A stretch of DNA of 64,000 bases from NCBI GenBank assembly GCA_019915015.1, contig JAHBBC010000053.1, forward strand, positions 48,196 to 112,195. Direction: 5' to 3'. Of the stretch, positions 52,124-63,518 are shown in pieces. Origin of the DNA: Auriscalpium vulgare. Taxonomy: Eukaryota; Basidiomycota; Agaricomycetes; Russulales; Auriscalpiaceae. The stretch's first letter is position 1, and the number at the start of each line of letters is the position of its first letter. The position numbers and the translations under genes are program-made. The notes beneath the pieces were generated by a model. That model had not been told where the DNA came from, made no database searches, and saw only the letters and a program-made list of their open reading frames with translations.

Positions 52124-54947
52124 ATGGCCCGCCTCGCTCGCACCGTCCTGCACTCGTCTCTCGCGTACAGCTCCCGTCTCAAGAGAGCTTGCTTCGTGGA
52201 CGCCGAGGCCCGCAAACCCGACATCGTGGCCTCCGCCTGCTCTCACTGCGGCGCGTACGGACGCCTGGCGATGACATACAAGGCTGAGCATGCCGGCCAG
52301 TGGCACGCAGTGGTGAGTGGCACTTTACCGGCTTGGCCTCTATCCCCGCTCAATGGACGCATTTCGCAGTGCCTGAACGCGCAGTGCCCGTGGCGTAAGG
52401 CGGAGCGCAAGGCCCGAGCGTGGTACCCGGCGCAGGAGATGCCTACGGCTGACAGGGTCGCTGCCATCGAGGCCGTCCGCGCGGCGGATGAGGTGGCGAA
52501 GGCCACGCAGAAGATCGCTAGGGCCGCCGAGGCGAAGCACGCGAAAACGTTGAAGGCGAAGGCGAAGGTATGTACCACTCTGTCCGCTTCACGCCACTCA
52601 CTGACCGTGCCGCAGGGTGGACGCGCGCGCAAGAACCGCGGGTCGCGCGGCGAGGGCAGTGCGCTGCGCGATGAGCAGATGGACGGCGACGCGCGCCTTG
52701 CCGCTTTGATCGCCGAGCAAGAGGTTGCGGGTGTGCGCGCTGCAGCCGAGCAGACAGACCGGGACTTCGCGATCGCGGTCCGCGCGGCGGAGGAGTTGGC
52801 GAAGCCCGCGCACAAGATCGCTAGGGCCACCGAGGCGAAGCACGCGAAAACGTTGAAGGCGAAGGCGAATGTATGTACCACTCTGTCCGCTTCACGCCAC
52901 TCACTGACCGTGCCGCAGGGTGGACGCGCGCACAAGAACCGCGGGTCGCGCGGCGAGGGCAGTGCGCTGCGCGATGAGCAGATGGACGGCGACGCGCGCC
53001 TTGCCGCCTTGATTGCCGAGCAGGAGGTTGCGGGTGTGCGCGCTGCAGCCGAGCAGATAGACCAGGACATGGCGATCGCGCTCGCCCTCGTCGACGCTGA
53101 CGCTGACGAGGGCGCGGAACGCAGCTCATCTGTTGTTCCAGAGTCCGTCACCCAGGAGGTAAGCAGTCATCCACGCGCCGCACCCCGGGATGCTCTCTGA
53201 TGGCAGGTCTTGCAGACGATGCGCACGAGCAGCGATGGAGGAGAGGCGGATGGCTCGCGGGACCCGTCGGGCGACGGCGACGCTCCCGCCGACGGCGACG
53301 CACCCGGCGATGACAGAGACGACGGCGATCGGAGCGATGGCGATGAGGCTGGCGGTCTTCCTGTGAGCCCGCCAGCGTACAAGGGCATGCGGATCACGTT
53401 GTGGCGGGCGGTGCGTTCTGACATCCACTTAGGCTGTAGGCTGACGCTGATCGGCTCCGTCAACAGGGACATCTACGCTACGCTTTTCGACACATCCTGT
53501 GCACCGCCGAGTTCATCCCTGCGTACGCGATCACCTTGGAAGAGATGGAGGCCGCCGGGTTCGCAAACAACACCCAGACCCAGTACTGGGACCCCGCTCG
53601 CACCAGGTGGGCTCCGGATAACTACCAACGCTTTGATGACCCGATCCCACTCCCGGATGCGGCGCAATACGTTCTGATTCGCGCGCGAGACACCCACGGC
53701 GATGTCCTCAACAGTTTCGGGACGGAAGTCCGGTGGCTGGAGAGCCAGACGCCACTCGAAGGGCTGCCATTCACCGTCGTCGGACTGCACGGCTCCGTCG
53801 AACCCCTCCCGGAGCCCACCCAAGACGCAGATGGCGCCACTGCCGCCGAACCCCTCCCGGAGCCCACCCAAGACACTGATGGCACCACTGTCGCCACCGA
53901 ATCGCCTCCTCCTTCATCGCCTCCCCCTTCCCTGCGGGCCACCGCCGGTTCTACGAGCGCTGACGCCGCCCAGGCGATTTCCCCTCCGCCGCCGTACTCG
54001 TCTGTCGTCGGAGGTCGCGGTCGTGACGACGCGCCGATGGTCGACTTGGAGGCTCTGCGGGCTCGTCGGCTCCAGCGTCACGACACGGCGTTCTACGGAG
54101 AGGATCAGCTGGGAAGGGGCCCGTGGAGTTTTGTAGTCCCAGGCGCCTTCAGGCCCACGAGGTCGCCGCCGATCGAGAGAATCTGGGCTAACGCAGCCGG
54201 GGGGCGTGTACAGCCGATGGGGCGTGGCGAGGGCTCGTCGACTGGACCGCAGCAAGGACGTGGTGTCAAGAGGCCGGGCGAAGACGACCACGTGGAGGGT
54301 TCGTCGACTGGACCACAATCTAAGAGACGTGCCCTCGATGCGCCGCCTGCGACCGATGTCGGACGGCGTGAGCGTAAGGCTACGGACAGAGCGGCTGGGA
54401 TTGGACTGTGAGTACTATGGTTTGTGTGTGTCAATAGCAATCTCCTGAGCCTTCCATCAGCCGGACCCTGCTCGACAAGAAGACCGACGCCGCCCGCACC
54501 TATGCCCGATCGCCCGCCGCCCTCTCATCCGCCGCGCCGACGTCCGCCGCCCCGTGGTCTCGTGTGCCCGCGCCCGCCGCCGCGCCCTCCGCCGTTTTTG
54601 GTGCGCGTGCAATGGGGGCAGGCACGTCCTCCGCCACCACGTCCTCCGTCCCCGCGAACGGTCGCCCGTCCACCCCAGTGTTTGGGGCGCCGACGTCCTC
54701 CGCGACCAGGTCCTCCACGCCCTCCGCCGCTTTTGGCGCGCGTGCATTGGGGGCAGGCACGTCCTCCACCACCGCGTCCTCGTCCACCGCAGGCACGTCC
54801 TCGTCGGCCACGTCCAACGCCGTCCCGTGCACCGTCAGCGACAGCGACAACGACGACGACCTTCACTCCGAGTGGGTGTGGATTCGGGGCAAGTTTGTGA
54901 GGGTTTGGGACCTCACAAAGCCTACCAAAAGGAGGCGTACCGACTAG
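52124..54947 (+). CDS. Gene C: GRF-like zinc-finger protein with duplicated exon-intron unit
   Basis: ATG 52124. A 57-nt intron (52313-52369) splits a finger: CSHCGAYGRLAMTYK, then GQWHAV, then CLNAQCPWRK. This resembles a GRF-type zinc finger (CxCG...C...C..W). A Lys/Ala helix (EAKHAKTLKAKAK) ends at a 48-nt intron, and the roughly 303-nt unit of exon plus intron is then repeated (introns 52568-52615 and 52871-52918). Further introns lie at about 53160-53206, at 53411-53466 (needed to restore frame), and at about 54412-54461. The later part has ITLEEMEAAGFANNTQ, VLIRARDTHGDVLNSFG, a Pro-rich linker, and RKATDRAAGIGL as in gene B. The C-terminus is Ser/Ala/Thr-rich and ends SEWVWIRGKFVRVWDL...KRRR. 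The role is unknown; nucleic-acid binding is plausible. Confidence 0.55.
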
Positions 54948-55169
54948 GCCACTGGCAATGCAACGTCGCTCACGGGCGCACATAATTTCTTAGCACAAAT
55001 TCCATTTCGTCTGTCCTTAAATACAGTTTCGTTTTTAATGAGAACTTGTCTGTGCCATGTGAAAGGTGTGAACGTGTGGATTATACCAACTACGCTACGT
55101 TGTGATGTGAGTGGTCACTGGTGAAGACAAACGATCACGTGGTTCCGGTATATGCCGGGACCTGATAGG

Positions 55170-55557
55170 CGCTCGGCTTCTCCGTCGCCCACCAGCTCGC
55201 GCTCTCTAGCTTTGCCCTCGCTCCTCACCCTCTCTCCCTCTCATCACCTCACCCTATAACCCAAGGACCAAGCTCTCCAGCCAAGGTATGTGACCACGAT
55301 CCGCTATGTAGACATTCTGACGATCGGACAGCGAGCTGCACCACCGCTCCGGCCGTATCCCTGACCTCCGCCCGCCATCCAACCCTCCCTGCCTCGCACC
55401 AGAACCCCCGCCCGCGCTTCTCAGGCGCGCGTGCACTCTGCCCCGCGCTTTTCAGGCGCGCGTTGACATCCCCACCACCGCTCCTCGTATCCACTCCGCC
55501 ATCCAACCCTCGCTGCTCCCCACCAGAGCCCTATCTGTGCTGCCTGCAGATCACCCG
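55170..55557 (+). promoter_or_regulatory. Promoter/leader of gene D, copy of gene A cassette
   Basis: Near-identical to 46560-46870, including the leader donor CCAAG|GTATGTG (55284) and two motif copies (55411-55431, 55442-55461). A probable 5'-UTR intron ends at CTGCCTGCAG (55548), 9 nt before the ATG. Confidence 0.55.
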
Positions 55558-56593
55558 ATGCAAGCGAGACAAGGCTGGCAGAAGGGCCGTCAAAGGCGCG
55601 GTTCCGGCCATGGCCCAGCGCAAAAGGGGCCGAATTACGAGGGCATCGGGTGCTACTACACGCTCGATTCGCGTGCTAAGACTGGCCCGGAAGCGTCGGA
55701 GCCGGAGCTCATCTCCAAGAAAAAGAGAGGGACCTACTCCGAGCGCAACGTCTTTCTCCGGCACTACCCCAAACGCGGTGACGGCACATTTGTGTTGGAC
55801 GAGTTCCTGGAGGGCGCACACGACTCGGACGACGACTACTGGGGCGATAGCGACGTCGACGGGACAGGTGCGTAGTGCATTCATTAATCCGACTTGCGCG
55901 GCTCATCGCAATGCAGGGTTCGCGATGGTCTCTGTGGTCGCCCCAGCGCCGGCAACCTGCGACACAGGTACCTCCAACGACCCGAATGTCGCCCCACCGG
56001 GCGCAGCCCCTTCGACGACCGCGACGACCGCGACGACCGCGACGACCGCGACGACCGCGACGACCGCGACGACCGCGACGACCGCTCCCTTGACCGCCGC
56101 CCCGTCGACGGCCGCCCCATCGATTGCCACCCGGAAGATGTCAGTGCAGGAGTGGAAGCAGCGGCGGCGCATGGGTGGTGAGCCCGAGGACTGGACAGGC
56201 CCTGCCGCGGCGCGCGGGCAGTTCTGGACGCCTGCTGGGCAAAAGGCAGGCCCGGAGGCACCTGTGCTACATGGGCAGATGGGCTCAGCAGCCCTCCCTG
56301 GGTTGCCCCTCTCACCCACGGGCGGCGCGCAGGCACCCAAGCGTCGCAGGCCGCGCAAGCGTCGCAATGGGTCGCCGGACCGCTCTCGCTCCCCCATCCG
56401 CCGGGAGTTGTCTCCGGCGCGACGTCACGGTTCACCCAGGCGCAGCTCGTCCCCTGGGCGCGGGGACAGGTCTTCAGCGCGTCGCGCAAGGACCCCTCCG
56501 CGCCGCGCCGGATCGCCTGTGCGGGCGCACGGCCATCCTGGGGGAAGTTCTACGCGGCCCGCGGAAGCCGCATCCACTTCGCGCATTCGTTAG
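55558..56593 (+). CDS. Gene D: SR-like low-complexity protein (two exons)
   Basis: ATG 55558 (MQARQGWQKGRQRRG). Exon 1 holds GPNYEGIGCYYTLDS, ISKKKRGTYSERNVFLRHYP and an acidic patch (SDDDYWGDSDVDG). A 49-nt intron follows (55868-55916). Exon 2 carries a Thr/Ala tract from a 9-nt microsatellite, then RKMSVQEWKQRRRMGG, and a long Arg/Ser/Pro tail (SPDRSRSPIRRELSPA, RRHGSPRRSSSPGRGD) that looks like an RS domain. Such tails mediate RNA or protein contacts in nuclear speckles, but no RNA-recognition motif is visible. It uses the same promoter cassette as gene A. Confidence 0.55.
56013..56093. repeat. 9-nt microsatellite in gene D
   Basis: GCGACGACC repeated about eight times in frame, encoding Ala-Thr-Thr units. 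Its length is likely to vary between strains. Confidence 0.9.
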
Positions 56594-56679
56594 TACTTGA
56601 ACTGGGGTGGGTTGGATCGAGGCGCGGCCCTCAAAACGTGTTCACCCTATGCCACTAATATACAGCCTGCCGTATTTAC

Positions 56680-56779
56680 ATGTACAAGTAGTCGTGGTCA
56701 CAAAAAAACGCCCGTATTGTCGCCAAAATTTATATGTACAAGTAGTCGTGGTCACAAAAAAAAACCCGTATTGTCGCCG
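56680..56779. repeat. Tandem duplication, about 48-nt unit, 53-nt period
   Basis: ATGTACAAGTAGTCGTGGTC, an A-run and CCCGTATTGTCGCC occur twice (56680 and 56733) between gene D and the KDZ promoter. Confidence 0.85.
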
Positions 56780-56917
56780 AAAAGAGTGTGAAGCCGGGAC
56801 GGCGGGAACCCGGCCCGATGCAGATGTTGTCGTTTGTTTGCGCCGCGTCAACGGCGCCCGCGATTCAGAGCTCGCCATCCACCAGCAACCATCCCCGCCG
56901 TCAATCGTGCCCCGCCT

Positions 56918-57211
56918 CGCCGCGTTTATCAGACGCGCGTTGAGCGCACCCTCCGCCGTCTACGTGCCCCGCCTCGCCGCGCTTATTAGGCGCGCGTTGA
57001 GCGCATCCACCACCGTCAAGCCTACCTCGCCGCGCTCGGAGCCCCCGCGACTCAGAGCTCGCCATCCGCCAGCAACCGTCCCCGCCGCCAATCTTGCCCC
57101 GCCTCGCCGCGTTTATCAGGCGCGCGTTGAGCGCACCCACCGTCAAGCATACCTCGCCGCGTTTATCAGACGCGCGCCGTGGGTTAGAACGTTCCGAGCC
57201 AGAGAAGATCC
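56918..57211 (+). promoter_or_regulatory. Promoter region of KDZ gene with four shared motifs
   Basis: CCTCGCCGCGTTTATCAGRC followed by GCGCGTTGAGCGCACC occurs at 56920, 56979 (variant TTATTAGG), 57109 and 57158, oriented toward the transposase ATG at 57212. The same core is upstream of genes A, D and, inverted, F. Confidence 0.6.
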
Positions 57212-60200
57212 ATGCGGCGGACTCCTAGAAAACCCAAGGCTGCTCGTCTGCAGCCGACTGGCCAACAGGGCTTCAGCCTGGAGAGCTGGTTTCATTCTGC
57301 AAAACATGCTCGCCCGTCGCCAGTGGAGAAGTCGACGGCCGCCCCCGCGACCGTACCTGCATTCGTACGCGCTGCTTCTCCTAATCCATTTGACACCACC
57401 GGCACGGAAGGCAATACCCAGGAGCAGGCGGAGGGCAACAGCGTGGAGGCGGGCGAGGATGGGAAGGCACCAAGCAACACCATTGTGCGTACTGTTGACG
57501 GACCTACTGCGCGGTTTGAATGCTGAGAGGTCGCGCGTCGCTACAGAAACCCAACGAGCGCATGACGCAGTTTCTTGGGCAGTACGCTCAAAACGCACAG
57601 GCCGCCCTATTCCGCCGCGAGGTCGGCCCCGAAGGCAAGCAATGCGCGCGCTGCCCCGCGGAAAGCAAGGGTGTGGCTACGCACCGCTGTGTCGACTGCT
57701 TGCACCGCCGCCCTCTCTGTCGCGAATGCCTTCTGGATGGACATCGGTGGCTGCCGTTCCACCGCGTGGAGGAATGGTCGCCCTCGGAGCGATTCTGGCA
57801 GCGAACGACCTTATCCAAGCTCGGCCTCGTCCTCAATCTCGGGCATGGAGGCCTGCCATGCAAGACCTTCAAAACCAGGGGCGATCTTCGAGAGATGACC
57901 ATCGTACATGGGCGAGGTATTGAACGCATCCAAGTGAAATTCTGCGCGTGCATCCAGGGCAATGCCAGAATGATCGCGTCCGACTTCGATCAGCTCATGG
58001 ATTGCGACCTGTTCCCGGCGTCCTGGGTGCGACCGATGACGGCGTTCACCTTGGCGGTGATGAAGGACTTTCAATTACTGGCGTTGCAAACACAGGCGCC
58101 CGCCGGCGATCTCATGAGGTACCTGGCGAGATCGAGCGACAACATTGACCCCGACGACGTGGACGTGAGTGGTACGGCGATATCGGCGTCAGCACATCAT
58201 TGAAATTGGTTCGCAGGACCGATACCGGGAGTACATGATCTCACAGCGAGAGTTTGCGTACCTTTCTGCCACCAAACGCGCGAATGAACAGCCGCGTCGC
58301 GACATGAACGCGGGTTCTCTGGCTGTGCTGTGCCCGGCATGCCCGCAACCTGGCATCAACATGGATCCTCACTGGCAGACGCGAGAGGATGCTTTGCGGT
58401 GGGTGTTAGATTCTTTTGGCGCTTGGAGCACTCGAGCTGAACCTGTTGGGCAGATTCCTGGACGCCATGTACTACGCCACAGATGGCAATTTCCATTTGA
58501 ATCAGAAGATCAAGCCCATGGACATGGCGGACACGCCTCTGACCATGGGCGCCGCTTACTTTGCCCACGAGGGGGACTACACGAAGTTCCTGCCGCGGGT
58601 GCCCCCCAGAAAGGAGCCAGAGGTAAGCGGCGACTATCTGCAGCGTTGCATGGCCGCAAAGCGCTCATGAATGATAATCGCAGGAAACGACATGCCATGA
58701 GTTCGGGGCGCTGGGATACGGGGCGCATACCGGGAAAGTGTCTGGCGTCGTCGGTCTCTACTGCCAGAGACACATGTTCGCGTTAGCGGGTGGGCTTGTG
58801 GATCTACAGAAGGGCGAAAGGTGCGTACGTGGCTGCGTTGGAGGATTCGGGATGCTGACACGGCCTTTGGTGCGCCAGATTCGCCAACGTCGACTACGTA
58901 ATGCTGACGGCGCTGCAGCCCTACATGGACTTGACGACGCACGTATCCGGCTACGACATAAACTGTCAGTACCGCATCAACCTCGAGGATCGATTGAAGT
59001 GGATGCGGGAGAACACTGCCGATCTAGGGTCAATCCAGAAGTACCGCATTCCGTTGACATTGGCGGCGGTGGGAAAATTTCATCTCCCCGCCCATTGCGC
59101 GTCGTGCCGCATCTTCTTCTCCTTCCACTTTCTGCCCTGGTGTGCTATGACGGACGGCGAGGCCGCGGAACGCCTCTGGGCGATACTGAATTCCATCGGG
59201 AATGCCACGAGGGAGATGACGCCGGGCAACAGGCACGACTTCATCAACGCGATGCTTTCTGACCTGAATGCGCGAAGAGTCCACGGCATTGGTGCGGACT
59301 GCTGCTCAACTTACGCGCGTCGTGTACTGACGTTCTCGCAGCGAAATACCTGGCGAGGAAGCACGATGAGGCCGCGGACTCGTTGGTGTGGGTGCGGGAG
59401 GAGCTCGAACTCGTGGAGCGGGAGGCGAAGGAGTCGGTAATCGAATGGAGGAAGGAGCTGGCAACGTGGCAAGCCGACGTCCTCAACATCAAGAAGCACA
59501 AGGACATGAGCAACCCATTCGAGCCCGAAAAGTCGGCAGGTGCGTTGGCGGGCGTCGCCCATGATTAGCTGGCGAGTCGCTGACGGCCTCGCGCGTCGCA
59601 GTGATGACGAAAGCGGATGCGTTGGCGGTCCACATTGCCAGTGTGGACAAGAACTCCGGGACGGCGGGTCTGGCGAGAGCCATTTCAGATGGCGTGGACC
59701 TCGACGCAAGGAGGTAAGCGGCCCCGGCGAGTCATATGCCCGTGTGCCTTTGCTAATCGTGTTGGCGCAGGTCAAACTTGATCCGGCGGCTGAGAACGAA
59801 GCATATGGTCGGGGACCCGTTCGTCGCCGAGGAGTACAAGAAATACATGGCGGACATGGCCGCGTGGAAGCTCCGCCACGATATGTACATCCTGCCCCTC
59901 CTGATAGCTGCCACATCGGGCAAACCCGGTGATCGGTTGAGCGCCTTCATGTTGGATGACGAACAGGCCGCTGCAGGGGATGAAGCAGACGACGGTCGGG
60001 ACAGCGGCAAGCGCAAGCAGAGCGAGGACGTTGAGGGAACGCAGGCGGGCACAAAGGAAAAACAGACGAAGAAGGTGGCTGGCCAGGATGCGACGGACGA
60101 CAGAGGCGATGGCAAGCAGGACAAGCGGGCGCAGGACGAGGAGTCGAAGCCGGCGCGGTCACGGCGGGCGCGGAAGGAGGTGACGAACGGGGAGATGCTG

Positions 60201-61065
60201 GGGAACGTACGCGACCGCCGCGTGCTATTGCCGTCGTGCTTCAACAAGGAGGTCATAGAGCATGTCTCGATGGCGGAGGCGGCAGACATTGAGCGCGGTC
60301 TACGGGAGGGGCAGTGCAATGACGCGCTCGACGGGCTGCGGGTAGGGCTCATCAGCAGCTACAGCTTCACCTTGTACAAGAAGGAGAGCAAGCACACTCA
60401 AGGCATGGCGACGCGAACGAAGACCATGGACAACCGGAAGCGAGACACCATCGACCAAGACACGACGACGTACCGGCGAGCCCGGCAGGCCCGCATCGCC
60501 CTCGGCATGTCGGAGACGGACGAGGATTGTCCGCGTTTGAAGAAAGAGGACATCAAGAGTTTCACGGTGTACACCGCGGATGCGAAGCTCGGAGAGAGTA
60601 GGCGTCAGACGTCGTGGATTTGGTCCAAGTTTGAGAACCTGCTGACGTCCAAGAACAAGTCTTTGAGCACGTGGACCAGAAGCGGTACGTCGTTTGGTGC
60701 GTCGTTTGGCGGCTCAGCTCACGTTCGCGTCGGCTTGCAGCTCTGAAGGCACTCTGGTTCCGGCGGACTTCGCTGTACAAGAGGTGGTGGGAAGAGAGCC
60801 TGCTAGTCAACGAAGAAATGAGGCGGGTCCGTCGGACCTTCGAGCATTTCCGGGATTCTTGGCTGGACACGGCGCACAAGTCCGATGACGGCGACCCAGG
60901 ACGCGCAGCGTACGCGAGGAGGTGGGTGTAATCGGCAGTCGTTGGTATCTGGCGGCTAACACGCCCCTGGTCCGCAGGCAGGCGTTCAGATACAGAAGGC
61001 TGCTGGAGGGCGCAGACGAGGCGTTCAAAGACAAGATATCAAGCCCTGTTTACCTGATAACGTAG
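57212..61065 (+). CDS. KDZ-superfamily transposase with CxC2-like N-terminus, apparently intact
   Basis: About 11 exons and roughly 1090 aa; probable introns include 57486-57545, 58165-58216, 58623-58683, 58821-58878, 59292-59341, 59540-59601, 59714-59770, 60685-60740 and 60922-60977. The N-terminus is short and basic (MRRTPRKPKAARLQ). A Cys-rich module follows (QCARCPAESKGVATHRCVDC, LCRECLLDGHRW) like the CxC domains fused to fungal KDZ proteins. The core has SLAVLCPACPQPGIN, MDMADTPLTMGAAYFAH, VGLYCQRHMF, SGYDINCQYRINLEDRLKW, VGKFHLPAHCASC and WCAMTDGEAAERLWAILN. The last includes the D-G-E..E-R-W block of KDZ catalytic cores. A long helical C-terminus with a Lys/Glu-rich linker ends at TAG 61063. 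No stop interrupts the exons I joined. It would catalyse cut-and-paste movement; fungal KDZ elements are known to travel with extra genes. The exact exon 3/4 junction (58399-58453) is uncertain. Confidence 0.75.
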
Positions 61066-61183
61066 GAGTTCTCTGTATTTACAATGAGGAGCTGGGAAGG
61101 CCGTATGTACAGTTGCTTCGCTCCGTCGTGCTGCGTGTCTGCTTTTGTCTGGGACCGTGTCTTGCTAATGTCTCACAGGTGCT

Positions 61184-61585
61184 TCAGTGCTCTTCAGGCG
61201 AGGGCGCGCGGATTTTGGCCTGCCATTGCTCGACGAAGCGCTGGAGGGTAGGCGGCGCGTCGGTGTTGAAGTTGATGGTAATGGTCCCGCGACGCGCGGG
61301 AACTCTCTTCAGCGCGCGGTTTTGGGCGAACCCACGGCGCACGCGCAAGACGAGCACGCGGACCGGGCTGCTGTTCGAGCCGCCGATCTCCCACTTCACG
61401 CCAAGCTTGCTGCCTTGCTGTGGCCAAAGGACTTCATCGACGCGGCCCTCGCACGCTCGGCGCACGAAGTCGGGGTACATGTCCACGTCCTGGCAAGATA
61501 TAGGTCAGCGAAGCCCGGTATACCCAAAGGAACGGCGATAAACCTCAAGGAAGGCGCGGATCGCTTTGCGCATGTCTTTCGACAT
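61184..61585 (-). CDS. Gene G: small hypothetical protein (115 aa), two exons
   Basis: ATG 61585. Exon 1 is 61585-61544 (MSKDMRKAIRAFLE). A 54-nt intron follows (GTTTAT...TTGCCAG, a less usual donor). Exon 2 is 61489-61184 (DVDMYPDFVRRACEGRVDEV, GVKWEIGGSNSSPVRVLVLR, RRGTITINFNTDAPPTLQRF, VEQWQAKIRAPSPEE). The splice restores one clean frame and the product reads like a compact alpha/beta domain, but I recognise no family. It converges on the KDZ gene, and tandem repeats lie upstream of it. Confidence 0.45.
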
Positions 61586-61599
61586 ATGGAGATTTGCTG

Positions 61600-62950
61600 G
61601 TGACGGCGAAGGGAAGAAGATCGGTCGAGGAGGAGGAACGGACGTGGCGAACTGGCAGACGAAGTGGACGAGGAAGCGGCGTCGGCGGCGGGGTTCGTGT
61701 CAGCGCGTGGGCGAGCGATGGAGGAAGATGAAGCGCGCACCTGCAGACGCGAAGACGCCGTGGGCGACAATGCGAGGCCGTCCGCGTGAGCGGGTGGTTG
61801 GGTTTGGAGAAGATCGAGCTACTGGAGAGGGGCGCGTGTCAGCGCGGGGGCGAGTGTTCAAGGACTAAGAACGCACCGACGGAGGATGAAGCACGCACCT
61901 GCAGACGCGAAGACGCCGTTGGCGACGATGCGGGTCCGTTCGCGTGTGGTTGGAGAAGACCGAGCTACTGGGGAGGGGCGCGTGTCAGCGCGTGGTCGAG
62001 TGATCGGGGAACAAGAACGCACCGAGGCGACGATGCGGGTCCGTTCGCGTGAGCGGGTGGTTGGAGAAGACCGAGCTACTGGGGAGGGGCGCGTGTCAGC
62101 GCGTGGGCGAGTGATCGAGGAACAAGAACGCACCGACGTGGAGAAGTAGCAGACGAAGTGACCGAGGCAGCGGCGTCGGCGCGTGGTCGAGTGATCGGGG
62201 AACAAGAACGCACCGAGGAAGGGACGTGGAAGTGGACGAGGAAGCGGCGTCGGCGGCGGGGTTCGTCTCAGCGTGTGGGCGAGCGATGGAGGAAGATGAA
62301 GCACGCACCTGCAGACGCGAAGACGCCGTTGGCGACGATGCGGGTCCGTTCGCGTGAGCGGGGGGTTGGAGAAGACCGAGCTACTGGGGAGGGGCGCGTG
62401 TCAGCGCGTGGGCGAGTGATCGAGGAACAAGAACGCACCGACGTGGAGAAGTAGCAGACGAAGTGACCGAGGCAGCGGCGTCGGCGCGTGGTCGAGTGAT
62501 CGGGGAACAAGAACGCACCGAGGAAGGGACGTGGAAGTGGACGAGGAAGCGGCGTCGGCGGCGGGGTTCGTCTCAGCGTGTGGGCGAGCGATGGAGGAAG
62601 ATGACAAGGACGCACCGAGGAGGAACGGACGTGGAAGTGGACGAGGAAGCGGCGTCGGCGGCGGGGTTCGTCTCAGCGTGTGGGCGAGCGGTGGAGGAAG
62701 ACGAAGCACGCACCTGCAGACGCGAAGACGCCGTTGGCGACGATGCGGGTCCGTTCGCGTGTGGTTGTAGAAGACCGAGCTACTGGGGAGGGGCGCATGT
62801 CAGCGCGTGGGCGAGGGATCCAGGAACAAGAACGCACCGAAGACGGCTGCACGAGAACAGCGCAGGGTGGTGGGGGTATTGGTGGGGGTATGGAAGCAGA
62901 ACAGGTCTCAGCTCGCGCTCGACAGATGGAAAAGAGAAGAAGGTGGGTAT
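61600..62950. repeat. Complex tandem repeat array, period about 305 nt
   Basis: Blocks such as GAAGACCGAGCTACTGGGG (61957, 62066, 62371, 62770), GAGGAACAAGAACGCACCGA and GAAGCGGCGTCGGCGGCGGG recur in the same order. The clearest unit is 62066 to 62371 (305 nt); partial units surround it. Long frames on both strands here simply follow the repeat and are not annotated as genes. Confidence 0.8.
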
Positions 62951-63518
62951 GAACGGTGGCGGGACAGTGAGAGGACGAAGGCGGTCGCACGCTTGAGAGG
63001 ACGAAGGCGGTCGCACGCTTGAGGGCAGGCAGGTCGGCGCGCTCAGTGCCACAGAGGAAGGCTCTGGCCGGGTACGCCGCGACGAACTCGAAAATCGGTG
63101 CATGCGGGGCTGTCTCTGCACGTTGCCGTCGACGTCGCTCCTCAAGGTTCGGGCACGGACGAGGCGTATGTGCGTACTTGTTGACCGTTCCTCTTATCTA
63201 CCTAGTTGACCTTCCAGTATAGACGCATGGCCTTCTTTATCTGACTTGTCTACTCCACCAGCGAATGCCACCGGAAGCCGGTCGCCGCAGCGCCCCTCCA
63301 ACCCCTCGACCCTCGACGCACGGGAAGATCTGGCAGAGGCAAGCTCGAGGTAAGCACACAGTCTGGGGCCGATATAACCCGCAGCGCACATTCTGACGAC
63401 CGACGCGCTCAGCAAGCACGCACAGACAACGAACACGGAGCACGCGGCGCGGTTACTGGGGACGGCGAGAGGGAGGGCGACGGCGAGGGGGCGTCACGAC
63501 GGCGACGAACACGCGGGG
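62951..63518. other. No gene recognised
   Basis: Starts with a short direct repeat (GAGGACGAAGGCGGTCGCAC twice, near 62972 and 62998), then unique sequence with only short frames. Confidence 0.4.

Noticed and set aside
52243..53151. 302-codon minus-strand frame opposite gene C
   Set aside because: Ser/Ala/Arg-rich complement of a Lys/Ala/Glu repeat region; it mirrors the tandem duplication and has no independent support.
61886..62996. Frames across the tandem array as an Arg-rich protein
   Set aside because: All six frames stay partly open because of the repeat; the residues follow the repeat period and no splice signals or conserved words are seen.
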